Of a stretch of DNA of 36,568 nucleotides, positions 16,506-24,825 are shown piece by piece (the stretch's first letter is position 1; each line of letters begins with the position of its first letter). Below the pieces are notes generated by a model that saw only the letters and a program-made list of their open reading frames with translations, did not search any database and was not told where the DNA came from. The stretch is from JBFISM01 sp041608535 (GTDB lineage Bacteria; Actinomycetota; Acidimicrobiia; Spongiisociales; UBA5794), in NCBI GenBank assembly GCA_041608535.1, contig JBFISM010000018.1, positions 1-36,568 of the forward strand, given 5' to 3'. The translations under genes were made by a program, and so were the position numbers.

Positions 16506-18253
16506 AGATCGGCGAACGGGTCCTCGGCGCCACTGTCGACCTCTTCGCGCCGAGTGGCCCACGGTGGGAACGGGAACTGCAGGACGAGCGGCACCGGAAT
16601 CGACGGCTGGTTGAGCACCATGGTGCCCGGCTTGAGCAGCCGGGCACGCGCCCGGGTGGAGGGAAGCATCCACCCGTACTCCGCACGCTCCGCCTCGGCG
16701 GCGTCGAGCCGGCCGGCCACCCTGATGGCGGCGTTCTCCATCACCTCCGGCGCCACGCGCGATGCGGTCTGCTGTGCCCCGACGAGCAGCACTCCCAGCG
16801 ATCGACCGCGCTGCGCGATGTCGACGAGCATGTCCTTGAGGGCGCTGGTGCCCTCTCGCGGGGCGTACTTGTTGAGCTCGTCGAGAACGATGACCGACAG
16901 CGGCAGGCGCTGACCCGTCATCTCCTTCTCGTCGAAGGTTTCGGCGAGGAGGGCGCCGACGACGAACCGCTGTCCGAGATCGTGAAGCGACTGGATCCCC
17001 ACGACCGTCACCTGCGCCCGGCGGCGATCGATCCGTCGCGATTCACCGCAGCGGACGATGTGACCCAACCGGTGCACGGCAGCCTGGAGGCGGCGCATGA
17101 AGGCGGAGACGGTTCCGATCTGAACACGACCGGTCCACTTGGAGTCGGGCTCCCCGTCTTCGGGGTCCACGAATTCCCGGATCGCATCAACGAGAGACTC
17201 GAGATCCCGGATCACCCGCTCCCCGCGATGCGGCACGACCCTCTCGCCGGGACGCACCCCGTCGCTGGGATCGCGCAGCACGACCGCCCCCGGCTCCCCT
17301 TCGACGTCGACGGCGAACCGGCGCAGCTGGCTGCGCACGCGCTCCTCGATGAACGGGATCTGGTTGCGGGCGCCGTCCGAATCGGTGAAGAGAAACCGCA
17401 GTAGACCTTCGTCGACGAACTCACGAGGGGTCCACACAAAGGCGGCGACCCCCTCGTGACGGCCACCGGTGTCCGGCACGAGCACGTCGCCGCTCCCCGG
17501 TCGGGGCGGCGCCCAGAACGACACCGAAGGGAACGGCTCGGCGCCGACGCCGAGCTGCTCCCAGGCTGCAGCCGCCTCCTCGTCGAAGAACCGATTCGGT
17601 TTGTCCAGCCACAGCAGGTCTTCGCCCTTGACGTTGAACACGAGGATGCGCAGGTTGGCTGCACCTTGCCCGACGATCTCGGGCTTGCTGGTGAGCAGCC
17701 GGAGAAAGAAGAGGGCAAACGAGGTCTTGGTGGCGACCCCGGAGATCCCACTGATCGACATGTGTCCGCCTTTGCGGCCGTCGAAGAAGTCCAGATCCAC
17801 GTACACCGGTCGCCCATCCCGACCGATCCCGACCGGCAGGGGGCGGGCCATCTCATCCACATAGAGCGCCTTGTCCCGCTGCTCACCGGTGGCCCGCTCG
17901 ACGACCTCCCCCGGGTCGGGGGACACCCACACCTCGGGATCGACCCTGGTGACGGCGACCTGCGCCGAACGCACCTTCGACGCCGGCAGTATCCCCTCGG
18001 CGGCGATTCGATGGGTGTCGGATTCGAACTGGGCCCCTTCGAAGATCGCCTCCGACTCGGTCACCACTCCGTAGGTCCGCACCTCGCCCCGTTTGGGCAC
18101 CTGCGTGCGCACCACCACCAGATCGTCGAGCTGCAGGTAATCGTCCTCGTTGAGCACGACGCGGAACTCTTGCGTGGACGTGTGCTGGGTACCGAGGACC
18201 CGACCGACGTCGTAGGCACCCCCGTCCCTGGCGAAGACACTGTCGTCGGTCAT
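16502..18253 (-). CDS. herA: HerA-type hexameric DNA translocase
   Basis: A 583-residue FtsK/HerA-clade ATPase with an N-terminal HAS-barrel-like region (residues 1-130). The P-loop is unusual, GISGVATKT (169-177). The Walker B is VIVLDELNKYAP (D458, E459), followed by GVLLVGAQQTASRVAPEV and an arginine-rich IRVAGRLD segment, as in HerA. HerA normally pumps DNA while its partner NurA degrades it. The gene starts in an ATGA overlap with nurA and ends in a GTGA overlap with sbcD. The operon therefore links HerA-NurA with the Mre11-Rad50 pair, as in archaeal end-resection loci. Confidence 0.9.
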   Translation of the reverse strand: MTDDSVFARDGGAYDVGRVLGTQHTSTQEFRVVLNEDDYLQLDDLVVVRTQVPKRGEVRTYGVVTESEAIFEGAQFESDTHRIAAEGILPASKVRSAQVAVTRVDPEVWVSPDPGEVVERATGEQRDKALYVDEMARPLPVGIGRDGRPVYVDLDFFDGRKGGHMSISGISGVATKTSFALFFLRLLTSKPEIVGQGAANLRILVFNVKGEDLLWLDKPNRFFDEEAAAAWEQLGVGAEPFPSVSFWAPPRPGSGDVLVPDTGGRHEGVAAFVWTPREFVDEGLLRFLFTDSDGARNQIPFIEERVRSQLRRFAVDVEGEPGAVVLRDPSDGVRPGERVVPHRGERVIRDLESLVDAIREFVDPEDGEPDSKWTGRVQIGTVSAFMRRLQAAVHRLGHIVRCGESRRIDRRRAQVTVVGIQSLHDLGQRFVVGALLAETFDEKEMTGQRLPLSVIVLDELNKYAPREGTSALKDMLVDIAQRGRSLGVLLVGAQQTASRVAPEVMENAAIRVAGRLDAAEAERAEYGWMLPSTRARARLLKPGTMVLNQPSIPVPLVLQFPFPPWATRREEVDSGAEDPFADL

Positions 18254-19212
18254 GGCCTCACCGTCGCTGAGGGCTGGCGGCTCATCACGGCTGACCGTAG
18301 CGCACGATGGACGAGAGTCGCATCACCCATCCTGCGGCGCAGCTCTCGCTCCAGCGCCCCGATCGGCACCAAGTTCTGCGGCGCACGGGGATCGACGTGC
18401 GGCTCCGAGGCCACGAGCGGGAGCAACGCGGCGGTGCGGTTGGCGACGAGGATCGCCTTCTCCGTCCCCAAGTGGCTCGACACCTCGCCCCGCACCACAC
18501 CTGTCCAACGGTGCCCCCCGGCGAGCTCGGCGAGCCGCATGTACCACGAGTACCTGGGGAAGGCGCCGCCCTGCCCTATCAGGAACAGCGGCGTGCGCTG
18601 ACCGGCTCGCAGCGCCCCGATCACGGGCATGGCTTCGCCGGACAGATACGGTGCCCGATGAGTCTTGATGTATCCGACCTTCTCGGTGGCCGACAAATCG
18701 TTGATGGGTCCATCGGCTATGACGAACGTGCCGGTCTGGGCGATCTCCTCCGACAGCCGCGCCTCGGCTTTGCGCATCGACCCGTGGAAGCGCTGGATGA
18801 GCGCCCCCGGTTCGCTCTCGGCCACCGCTTCGGATCGATAGGCCAGCCGGGGATCGCGCAGTGGTATTGGCGCCGCCCTGCCACCACCGAACACCGCCAT
18901 CCTCTCCACTCGGACAGAGCCGATCGTGGACCGTCGCTCGGTGCGATCCCACATGACCGCGCCAACGACGTGGGTACCACAGATGCCGGGGATGGGACCA
19001 CCGTCGTCATCGAGCACGAGCCGAGCGTCGATCCGGCGGACACCATCGACGAACGCCACAGTAGCCACGTCGTCGTCTGCACCATCGATAGGGGTCCACG
19101 GCGTCCGCTGCTCGATGGTCTCGTCGACCTTGCCTGGATCCGCCAGTTCTTGATCGGGCTCGAACGGTGCCCCGTAGGACGGAGCCCAGCCTTCTACATA
19201 CAAATCCGCCAT
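18250..19212 (-). CDS. nurA: NurA-domain nuclease
   Basis: A 320-residue protein. The NurA-type first acidic motif is VAFVDGVRRIDAR near residue 52, and a second acidic motif lies in FVIADGPIND. A basic C-terminal segment (ERELRRRMGD) follows. NurA is an RNase H-like 5'-3' exonuclease that works bound to the HerA hexamer. The adjacent, ATGA-overlapping herA strongly supports the assignment, as primary similarity across NurA proteins is low. The ATG at 19212 is preceded by TACCAT (19221-19226), 8 nt away, so the operon probably starts as a leaderless mRNA. Confidence 0.85.
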   Translation of the reverse strand: MADLYVEGWAPSYGAPFEPDQELADPGKVDETIEQRTPWTPIDGADDDVATVAFVDGVRRIDARLVLDDDGGPIPGICGTHVVGAVMWDRTERRSTIGSVRVERMAVFGGGRAAPIPLRDPRLAYRSEAVAESEPGALIQRFHGSMRKAEARLSEEIAQTGTFVIADGPINDLSATEKVGYIKTHRAPYLSGEAMPVIGALRAGQRTPLFLIGQGGAFPRYSWYMRLAELAGGHRWTGVVRGEVSSHLGTEKAILVANRTAALLPLVASEPHVDPRAPQNLVPIGALERELRRRMGDATLVHRALRSAVMSRQPSATVRP

Positions 19213-19220
19213 CGCCGGCG

Positions 19221-19226
19221 ATGGTA
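19221..19226 (-). promoter_or_regulatory. -10 element of the nurA-herA-sbcDC operon
   Basis: TACCAT on the minus strand, 8 nt before the nurA ATG. Identical to the -10 candidates of the DUF368 and AlkB-like genes. No convincing -35 was seen. No SOS box is visible here, unlike at the AlkB-like gene. Confidence 0.45.
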
Positions 19227-19279
19227 CCGACGGGGTAGGACAGAATTCGGTAACCGGACGTGTGCCCGGTCACCAAATG

Positions 19280-19501
19280 TCAGCGAAAGATCCCCGGATT
19301 CCTCGCAAAGAACTCGGTGCGCCCGCACACGGTGCACGTCCAACTGTCGAGCGGACTCGCCGTCCACGCACATTCGGAAGTGTCACCGGGCAGGTGAACC
19401 GAGAGACGCGAGTCGACCTCGAGCCGGACCATCTCGCCACCACAATTGCACTTGTGCCCGAACATGTCTTCCCTACTCAACGGCTCGCTCACTGCCGTCA
19501 T
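19280..19501 (-). CDS. small zinc-ribbon protein
   Basis: A 73-residue protein of unknown function. Four cysteines are placed as a zinc ribbon: C-x-C in GHKCNCGGEM near residue 17 and C-x2-C in WTCTVCGRTEFFARNP near the C-terminus. The ATG at 19501 is preceded by AAAGGGGGA about 8 nt upstream; an alternative start at 19555 would add 18 residues without an RBS. It is transcribed in the same direction as nurA, 67 nt upstream of it, but nurA has its own promoter candidate. The fold suggests nucleic-acid or protein binding; no specific role can be given. The 215 nt between it and the nucleoside hydrolase stop hold nothing I recognise. Confidence 0.6.
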   Translation of the reverse strand: MTAVSEPLSREDMFGHKCNCGGEMVRLEVDSRLSVHLPGDTSECAWTASPLDSWTCTVCGRTEFFARNPGIFR

Positions 19502-19716
19502 TTTGTATCGATCCCCCTTTGCCACGATACGTCGGACAAGGTACCAGTGATCCATCCGTCTAGGCGGGCTTTTGTCGGTCTCGAAGGCAAATGATGCGAC
19601 GGACCCAACCTCTCGACCAACTGGTCATCTACCCGGCTCGACAAATGGGAAACAGGTCGCTGGCAGCGGTCCGAAGTGCACACCGCGAACGCCTCCAGAC
19701 TCGTCGTGCGGCCGCC

Positions 19717-20655
19717 TCACGGAAGCCGGGAGATGCGCTCGGTGAGTAGGGCGAAGAAGGCCGGGGCGTCGAGGCGGTTCATGACCAGCGCATTCGGTGA
19801 ACGTCCCGTGACCTCCCACCAATCGACCGACGTCATACCCATCGTCAGCTCGGAGGCATGCTCCACCGCGACGTGCACGTGCTTTCCCGAGAACATGTTC
19901 GGATCGAGCAGGTAGGCGATGACACACGGATCGTGCAACGGTCCGCCCTCGGTGCCGTATTTGTCCTCGTCGTAGCGGTCGAAGAAGTCGAGCATGCCGG
20001 CGACGGCTACCCCGGTGGCGTTGCCCAAGTCGCGGAAGGCAGCGATCCTGGCGTCGGTGGTGAGCGCGCGGTGCGTCACATCGAGCGGCATCATCACGAT
20101 GGGCACGCCGCTGGTGAACACGACGTGGGCAGCGTGCGGATCCACGTAGATGTTGAACTCGGCCGCCGGGGTCACATTGCCACCCTCGAAGAACCCTCCC
20201 CCCATCATCACGATGCGTTGAATGCGCTCGGTGATCGCAGGCTCTTTCACCATTGCCATGGCGACGTTGGTCAGCGGACCCAGCGTGCACAGCGTTATCG
20301 AGCCGGCGTCGTGGGTGGAGATGATCTCGACGAGCGTGTCGACTCCATGACCATCCTGCGCCTGCAACGTCGGCTCGGGACGGTCGGCTCCATCGATCCC
20401 GGTGGGCCCGTGAACGTACTCTGCGGTGACGAGCGGCCGCACCATCGGTCGCGAACACCCCCGGTAGACGGGTATCTCGGGTCGTCCGGCAAGCTCCACC
20501 ATCATCAGGGCGTTGCGGGCGACGAGATCGAGCGGCACGTTGCCGGCGACCACGGTGATCGCCAACACCTCCAACTCCGGCGACGCCAGAGCCGTCAAGA
20601 TGGCGACCGCATCGTCCTGACCGGGGTCGGTGTCGATGACGATCTGCTGGGCCAT
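19717..20655 (-). CDS. inosine/uridine-preferring nucleoside hydrolase
   Basis: A 312-residue protein. The Ca2+-binding N-terminal motif is DTDPGQDDA (residues 8-16), and the second motif is MMGGGFFEGGNVTPAAEFNIY with NIYVDPHAA following. It cleaves the N-glycosidic bond of ribonucleosides to base plus ribose. The start overlaps the stop of the ribokinase gene by one base (TGATG). Together they form a two-step salvage module: the hydrolase releases ribose and the kinase phosphorylates it. Base preference cannot be read from the sequence. Confidence 0.93.
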   Translation of the reverse strand: MAQQIVIDTDPGQDDAVAILTALASPELEVLAITVVAGNVPLDLVARNALMMVELAGRPEIPVYRGCSRPMVRPLVTAEYVHGPTGIDGADRPEPTLQAQDGHGVDTLVEIISTHDAGSITLCTLGPLTNVAMAMVKEPAITERIQRIVMMGGGFFEGGNVTPAAEFNIYVDPHAAHVVFTSGVPIVMMPLDVTHRALTTDARIAAFRDLGNATGVAVAGMLDFFDRYDEDKYGTEGGPLHDPCVIAYLLDPNMFSGKHVHVAVEHASELTMGMTSVDWWEVTGRSPNALVMNRLDAPAFFALLTERISRLP

Positions 20656-21581
20656 CAGGCTCCGACCGCTTCGAGCACCCGTTTCCGGTCGGGAAGAGCA
20701 GTCTGCGCACCGCTGCGCATGGTGGCGATGGCACCGACGGCCGCCGCCCAGCGCACCGCCCGCTCCAGCTCCGCTCCGCGAGCGATGGCGTCGGCGAGCC
20801 CGCCGCAGAAGGCGTCCCCGGCTCCGGTGGTGTCCACGGGCTCCACGGGAAAGGCGGCCACATGAAGCGTTTCATCGCCGCGGACGATGACCGCCCCCTG
20901 CGAGCCGAGCGTCACCACGACGCTGTGCGGTCCGGGTATGGAGCGCGCCTGGGCAACGACGTCGTCGACGGTAGCGGCAGGAGCACTGTCGCTGAGCAGA
21001 GCGAGCTCACCGCGGTTGGGCACGAGGATGTCGACCAGGGCGAGCAGCGGCGCCGGAATATGCCGCGACGGCGCCGGGTTCAAGATCACCGTGCCGGTCG
21101 CCAGCGACAGCGCCTCGTGGACGGCATCCATCGGCACCTCGAGTTGTACGAGTGTCACCGCTGCGGTGCGCAACGCAGCCGCAGCAGCCCGCACCTCGGC
21201 GCCATCGAGTCGTGCATTGGCGCCGGGGACGACCACGATCGCGTTCTCCGCGTTGTCATCGACGATCACAGTCGCCTGACCGGTGGGCTCGTCGACATCG
21301 ACGCTCACTCCCTCGACGTCGATCCCCTCTGCGGAGAGCGCCCCGAGGTACGAAGTGCCGTCGGCGTCGGCCCCCACCCGGCCGATGAGCGCCACCGCCG
21401 AACCCAGCCGAGCCGCGGCAACCGCCTGATTGGCGCCCTTGCCGCCGCGCCCCGTGGTGAGCGACGTCCCCAGCACCGTCTCCCCAGGGCGGGGAATGGC
21501 GTGGGTCCGCAGGATCGTGTCACGATTGATGCTGCCGACGACGGTGATGTGGGGACCAGCGTCGCTTTGATGCCGTTCCAT
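20655..21581 (-). CDS. rbsK: ribokinase
   Basis: A 308-residue PfkB-family sugar kinase. It has the N-terminal VVGSINRD, the substrate loop GRGGKGANQAVAAARLG, NPAPSR, and the catalytic anion hole DTTGAGDAFCGGL. These are the ribokinase versions of the motifs. It makes ribose-5-phosphate in the cytoplasm. The gene is first in the pair, followed directly by the nucleoside hydrolase. A TATGTT element at 21591-21596, 9 nt upstream of the ATG, could be the -10 of a nearly leaderless mRNA. Confidence 0.93.
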   Translation of the reverse strand: MERHQSDAGPHITVVGSINRDTILRTHAIPRPGETVLGTSLTTGRGGKGANQAVAAARLGSAVALIGRVGADADGTSYLGALSAEGIDVEGVSVDVDEPTGQATVIVDDNAENAIVVVPGANARLDGAEVRAAAAALRTAAVTLVQLEVPMDAVHEALSLATGTVILNPAPSRHIPAPLLALVDILVPNRGELALLSDSAPAATVDDVVAQARSIPGPHSVVVTLGSQGAVIVRGDETLHVAAFPVEPVDTTGAGDAFCGGLADAIARGAELERAVRWAAAVGAIATMRSGAQTALPDRKRVLEAVGA

Positions 21582-21639
21582 GTGCCGGAGAACATACCGT
21601 GCGGCGTGCCGTTGCCGCCAGCGTGTCCCGCACGTCCCC

Positions 21640-22908
21640 TCAGGACCGGTCGATGCGGAAGATCCCTCCGTTGGTGCTGATCACGTAGACCTCGCCGGCT
21701 TCATCGGCCCCGAAGGAGGCGAGCCCGCCCACCGTGCCGGGCGGGAACAGCTCGTGCGTCGTATCCGAGGCATCGAAACTGCGGATCCAGCCGCCACAGA
21801 AGTCGCCGAATAAATAATGTCCGTCGAGCTCGGGAATCGCACTCCCCCGGTATACGACGCCCCCCGTCACCGAGCATCCCTCGCCGTGCCCGTATTCGGT
21901 GACCGGTGCGGTCAGGCCGGAATCGTCGCAGTTGGACAGATAACAGCGCGTGCCCTCGAACAACGGCCAGCCGTAGTTCACCGCCGGAGTCGCAGCGGAG
22001 ACCTGGTTGACCTCCTCGAGCGCGTTCTGGCCGACGTCGGCGATCCACACGTCCTCCCCGTCGAAGGCGAAGCGCCATGGGTTCCGCAGCCCCGTCGCCC
22101 ACACCTCGGGGGCATACCCGGGTTCGCCGGAGGCGGGGTTGTCCGGCGGGATCTCGTACCCATCCGACCGCACGTCGATGCGCAACATGGCACCGAGCAG
22201 GGTGTCCGGCCGCTGTCCATGGCCAAAGCGGTCATCCCTGGCACCTCCGTCACCCATGCCGATCCACAGGAAGCCGTCGGGACCGAATGCGATCATGCCG
22301 CCGTTGTGGTTCGCCGCCGGCTGGTCGATGCGCAGCAAGACCTGCTCGCTGTCCGCATCGGCGCTCTCGATTCCTGAGAAGGCGGAGATCCGCGTCTCAG
22401 CGCCGTTGTTGGAGCGCCCGACGTAGTTGACGTAGAAGACACCGCTGTCCGCGTAGTCGGGCGGAAAGGCAAGCCCCAGCAGACCCTGTTCCCCCCCAAA
22501 GACCACCCGGTCGCTGATGTCGAGGAACACCTCGATCTGGCTTCCGTCGATGATCCAGATGCGACCGGGTTGGTCGACCACGAAGAGACGATCGTCCCCG
22601 GGAGCCGAGGTGAGGAACACCGGCTGATCGAAGCCATCGGCGACTTCGGTGAGTTCGAGCTGCAGCTCGTCCAGCCGGAGAAGTGGCACCGAGATCGTGG
22701 TCGTGGTGCCGGTGGCAGCCGTCGTCGGCGGTGCAGAGGCCGTCGTGGGCGGTCGAGACTCGCTGGTCGTCACTGCCGAGGGTTGGGTCGTTGTCGGAGC
22801 GACCGTCGGTGTGGCACCGCCTCCCGTGGTAACGGACGGGTTGCTCTCGCCGTCGGCGCAGCCGGCAGCCACGACGGCGAGGGCGACCACAGCCAGGAGG
22901 GGACGCAT
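21640..22908 (-). CDS. GSDH-type (PQQ-dependent sugar dehydrogenase-like) lipoprotein
   Basis: A 422-residue exported protein. Residues 1-17 are a lipoprotein signal peptide ending in the lipobox VAAGC (C17). A Thr/Pro/Ser-rich linker of about 55 residues follows. The rest is a six-bladed propeller of the glucose/sorbosone dehydrogenase family: FLTSAPGDDRLFVVDQPGR, GEQGLLGLAFPPDY, NHNGGMIAFGPDG, GMGDGG, GLRNPWRFAFD and YLFGDFCGGWI. Many members oxidise aldoses with PQQ, but others have no known activity. The ATG at 22908 starts the signal peptide; 54 residues of open frame upstream are not used. A TAGCTT element ends 7 nt upstream of the ATG. Confidence 0.85.
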   Translation of the reverse strand: MRPLLAVVALAVVAAGCADGESNPSVTTGGGATPTVAPTTTQPSAVTTSESRPPTTASAPPTTAATGTTTTISVPLLRLDELQLELTEVADGFDQPVFLTSAPGDDRLFVVDQPGRIWIIDGSQIEVFLDISDRVVFGGEQGLLGLAFPPDYADSGVFYVNYVGRSNNGAETRISAFSGIESADADSEQVLLRIDQPAANHNGGMIAFGPDGFLWIGMGDGGARDDRFGHGQRPDTLLGAMLRIDVRSDGYEIPPDNPASGEPGYAPEVWATGLRNPWRFAFDGEDVWIADVGQNALEEVNQVSAATPAVNYGWPLFEGTRCYLSNCDDSGLTAPVTEYGHGEGCSVTGGVVYRGSAIPELDGHYLFGDFCGGWIRSFDASDTTHELFPPGTVGGLASFGADEAGEVYVISTNGGIFRIDRS

Positions 22909-22978
22909 CTCCGACAAGCTAACGGCGCACCGCCACAACCAGAACCTCGAGCGGTCGGGGCCGTGCGACGGTGGGATC

Positions 22979-24010
22979 TCAGCCGGGAACGATGATGGTG
23001 CGGATGCCCTCGCCGAACGACTCGAGCCGGTCCATGGCATCGTTGACGGCCGCAGCATCGAGCGGGACACAGGACGTCACGATCCGATCGAGCACGAGCT
23101 GCCCGCCCGCAGCCAGCGCGAACAGCTCGGGAATGTCACTGCCCAAGTGGTCGGCGACGCCGATGATCTCCGCCTCACGCATCACCAACTGCCGGAACGG
23201 TGCCAGCTCGATCGCAATGTCTCCGAGCCCGGCGATGACCGCCCGACCTCCCACACCCAACACGTCGACGGCCTGCCGTATGGTGGTCTCGGTGCCGACG
23301 AGCTCGAGAGCGAGGTCGATGCCCTCGCCGCCCGTGAGTTGCAACAGCATGTCGGGCACGTCGCCGGCCCGGGCGTCGATGGGAAGGGCGCCCAGCGCCT
23401 GGGCGGTGTCGAGCTTCGCCGGATCGAGATCGACGGCGTACACCTGGGAAGCACCCTTGGCCAGAGCGATCTGGATCGCCGACATGCCGAGCCCGCCGCA
23501 CCCGAGGATGGCCACCCGCTCACCGGCGACGAGCCGCCCGAGATCGATGGCGTGGAACGACGTCGCCGACGAGCACATCATGACGGAAGCATGTTGCAGG
23601 TCGACGGCGTCGGGCACGGTGTAGGCGTTGCGTGCCGGAACGGTCACGTACTCGGCGTAGCCACCGTGGCGGCTGCGCCCGATCATCTCACCGTCGGCGC
23701 AGAACTGCTCTCGCCCGTTGCCACAGCGCCGGCAGGTCCCACAGCTCGTCTGGTAGTGGATCCCGACCCGCTCCCCGACCCGGCCCTCGTCGTCCGCAGC
23801 GCCGACTGCTTCGATCACCCCGGCGATCTCGTGGCCGGGGGTCATCGGGAAACGATGCACGGTGTGGGGACCCCGGCGGTAGTGGACGTCCGTACGACAG
23901 ATCCCGGCTGCGGCCACGCGGACGAGTACCTCGCCCGGTGCGGGCTCGGGAGTGGGAACTTCGGCGGCGAGGAGGGGCCGGCCGGGCTCGACGATGTGGA
24001 GCGCACGCAT
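22979..24010 (-). CDS. zinc-dependent alcohol dehydrogenase (MDR family)
   Basis: A 343-residue medium-chain dehydrogenase. The catalytic zinc ligands are C38 (GICRTDVH) and H60-E61 (PGHEIAG). The structural zinc is held by four cysteines in SCGTCRRCGNGREQFC. The Rossmann motif is LGCGGLGMSAIQ, and the acidic residues in AVDLDPAKL suggest NAD rather than NADP. The ATG at 24010 is chosen because similarity begins at MRALHIVEPG. The gene at 24037 upstream would overlap infA. It lies 11 nt downstream of the infA stop, so it could be read through from it. Confidence 0.9.
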   Translation of the reverse strand: MRALHIVEPGRPLLAAEVPTPEPAPGEVLVRVAAAGICRTDVHYRRGPHTVHRFPMTPGHEIAGVIEAVGAADDEGRVGERVGIHYQTSCGTCRRCGNGREQFCADGEMIGRSRHGGYAEYVTVPARNAYTVPDAVDLQHASVMMCSSATSFHAIDLGRLVAGERVAILGCGGLGMSAIQIALAKGASQVYAVDLDPAKLDTAQALGALPIDARAGDVPDMLLQLTGGEGIDLALELVGTETTIRQAVDVLGVGGRAVIAGLGDIAIELAPFRQLVMREAEIIGVADHLGSDIPELFALAAGGQLVLDRIVTSCVPLDAAAVNDAMDRLESFGEGIRTIIVPG

Positions 24011-24021
24011 GCGCTCAGGAA

Positions 24022-24246
24022 TCAGCGGTAACGCCAAACGATCCGGCCGCGGGTGGGGTCGTAGGTCGACACCTCGAGCTCGACCCTGTCGCCCGGGATG
24101 ATCCGGATCAATCGGCCGCGGCGCATCTTGCCGGACGCCCGAGCCACCACCTCGTGCCCCGAGTCCAGCTTGACCTTGAAGGTGGCGTTGCGAAGCGTCG
24201 CAACCACCGTGCCCTGCGCTTTGAATACGTCGTCAGACGATGCCAC
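24022..24246 (-). CDS. infA: translation initiation factor IF-1, divergent stand-alone copy
   Basis: A 74-residue S1-like OB-fold protein. The recognisable IF-1 core is GTVVATLRNATFKVKL, GHEVVARASGKMRRG, IRIIPGDRVELEVS and the ending YDPTRGRIVWRYR. It starts at a GTG (24246); the longer open frame upstream runs through a repeat array and is not coding. It is not in a ribosomal-protein operon, and its GKMRR-GR-LIRI loop is one residue longer than in typical IF-1, so it may be a second paralogue. A TATCAT -10 candidate lies at 24302-24307. AGAAAG, 7 nt before the GTG, is a weak RBS. Confidence 0.85.
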   Translation of the reverse strand: MASSDDVFKAQGTVVATLRNATFKVKLDSGHEVVARASGKMRRGRLIRIIPGDRVELEVSTYDPTRGRIVWRYR

Positions 24247-24434
24247 TCTGCTGCTTTCTGTCGAAGACGCCGCGAGTGCCTTCCCCTCGGCGCCGGGTCG
24301 AATGATAACCGGCGTGAGTCCGGCCAATTCGCCCACGTAGCAAACAGCGGGCTGCGCGCAGCTATTCCGGATGCGGGTGCGAAGTAGCTCCCGTGCTGGA
24401 GAACGGAAGGGTGCGGCGCGGTCGGCCTGCGAGG

Positions 24435-24724
24435 GGTCTCGATCCGGCGAACCTGGAGACTGTTGCTGGCGAAGGACGGGGTGGGTGCGGTCGGCCTGCG
24501 AGCGGTCTCGATATGGCGGACCTGGAGGTTGCTGCTGGCGAAGGACGGCGAAGCGGAGCCGGAGGGAGTCTCGAGCTGGCGGACCTCGAGGCCGTTGCTG
24601 GCGAAGGACGGGTGATGGTGGCTCGATCTGGTGGACATTGAGCTTGTTGCTGGCGAAGGAGAGGGAAGGGGGCCGCGAGGGAGTCTCGGGCTGGCGGACC
24701 TGAAGGCTGGTGCTGGCGAAGGAA
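24435..24724. repeat. five-copy degenerate repeat array
   Basis: Five copies of an approximately 43-nt unit lie at 24435, 24504, 24567, 24620 and 24682. Each runs from a GTCTCGA-like start through TGGCGGACCTGGAGG to an almost invariant end, TGCTGGCGAAGGA, at 24464, 24533, 24596, 24648 and 24711. The spacings between these ends are 69, 63, 52 and 63 nt. The first two copies share an upstream GTCGGCCTGCGAG. The intervening bases are variable and short (10-26 nt). The array ends about 260 nt before the DUF222-HNH gene. Confidence 0.8.
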
Positions 24725-24783
24725 AGCGAGTGGCCTATCGGAAAGGTTCCGGCTGACGGCGTGTGGTCGGCCGTCTGGTCTGT

Positions 24784-24798
24784 CCCCCCGTTGGGGGG
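24784..24798. repeat. perfect inverted repeat, 6-bp G/C stem
   Basis: CCCCCC-GTT-GGGGGG, a 6-bp stem with a 3-nt loop, followed 10 nt later by a second hairpin. There is no T-tract after it on either strand, so it is not a classical terminator. Confidence 0.6.
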
Positions 24799-24808
24799 AA
24801 GGTCCCTG

Positions 24809-24825
24809 CGAGCCCGAAGGGCTCG
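24809..24825. repeat. perfect inverted repeat, 7-bp stem
   Basis: CGAGCCC-GAA-GGGCTCG, a 7-bp stem with a GAA loop (TTC on the other strand). Paired with the preceding hairpin, it may form a structured RNA or a mobile-element end; no function is assigned. Confidence 0.6.

Noticed and set aside
24435..24724. CRISPR array
   Set aside because: Repeats are degenerate, about 43 nt, and separated by only 10-26 variable bases of unequal length. There are no cas genes nearby.
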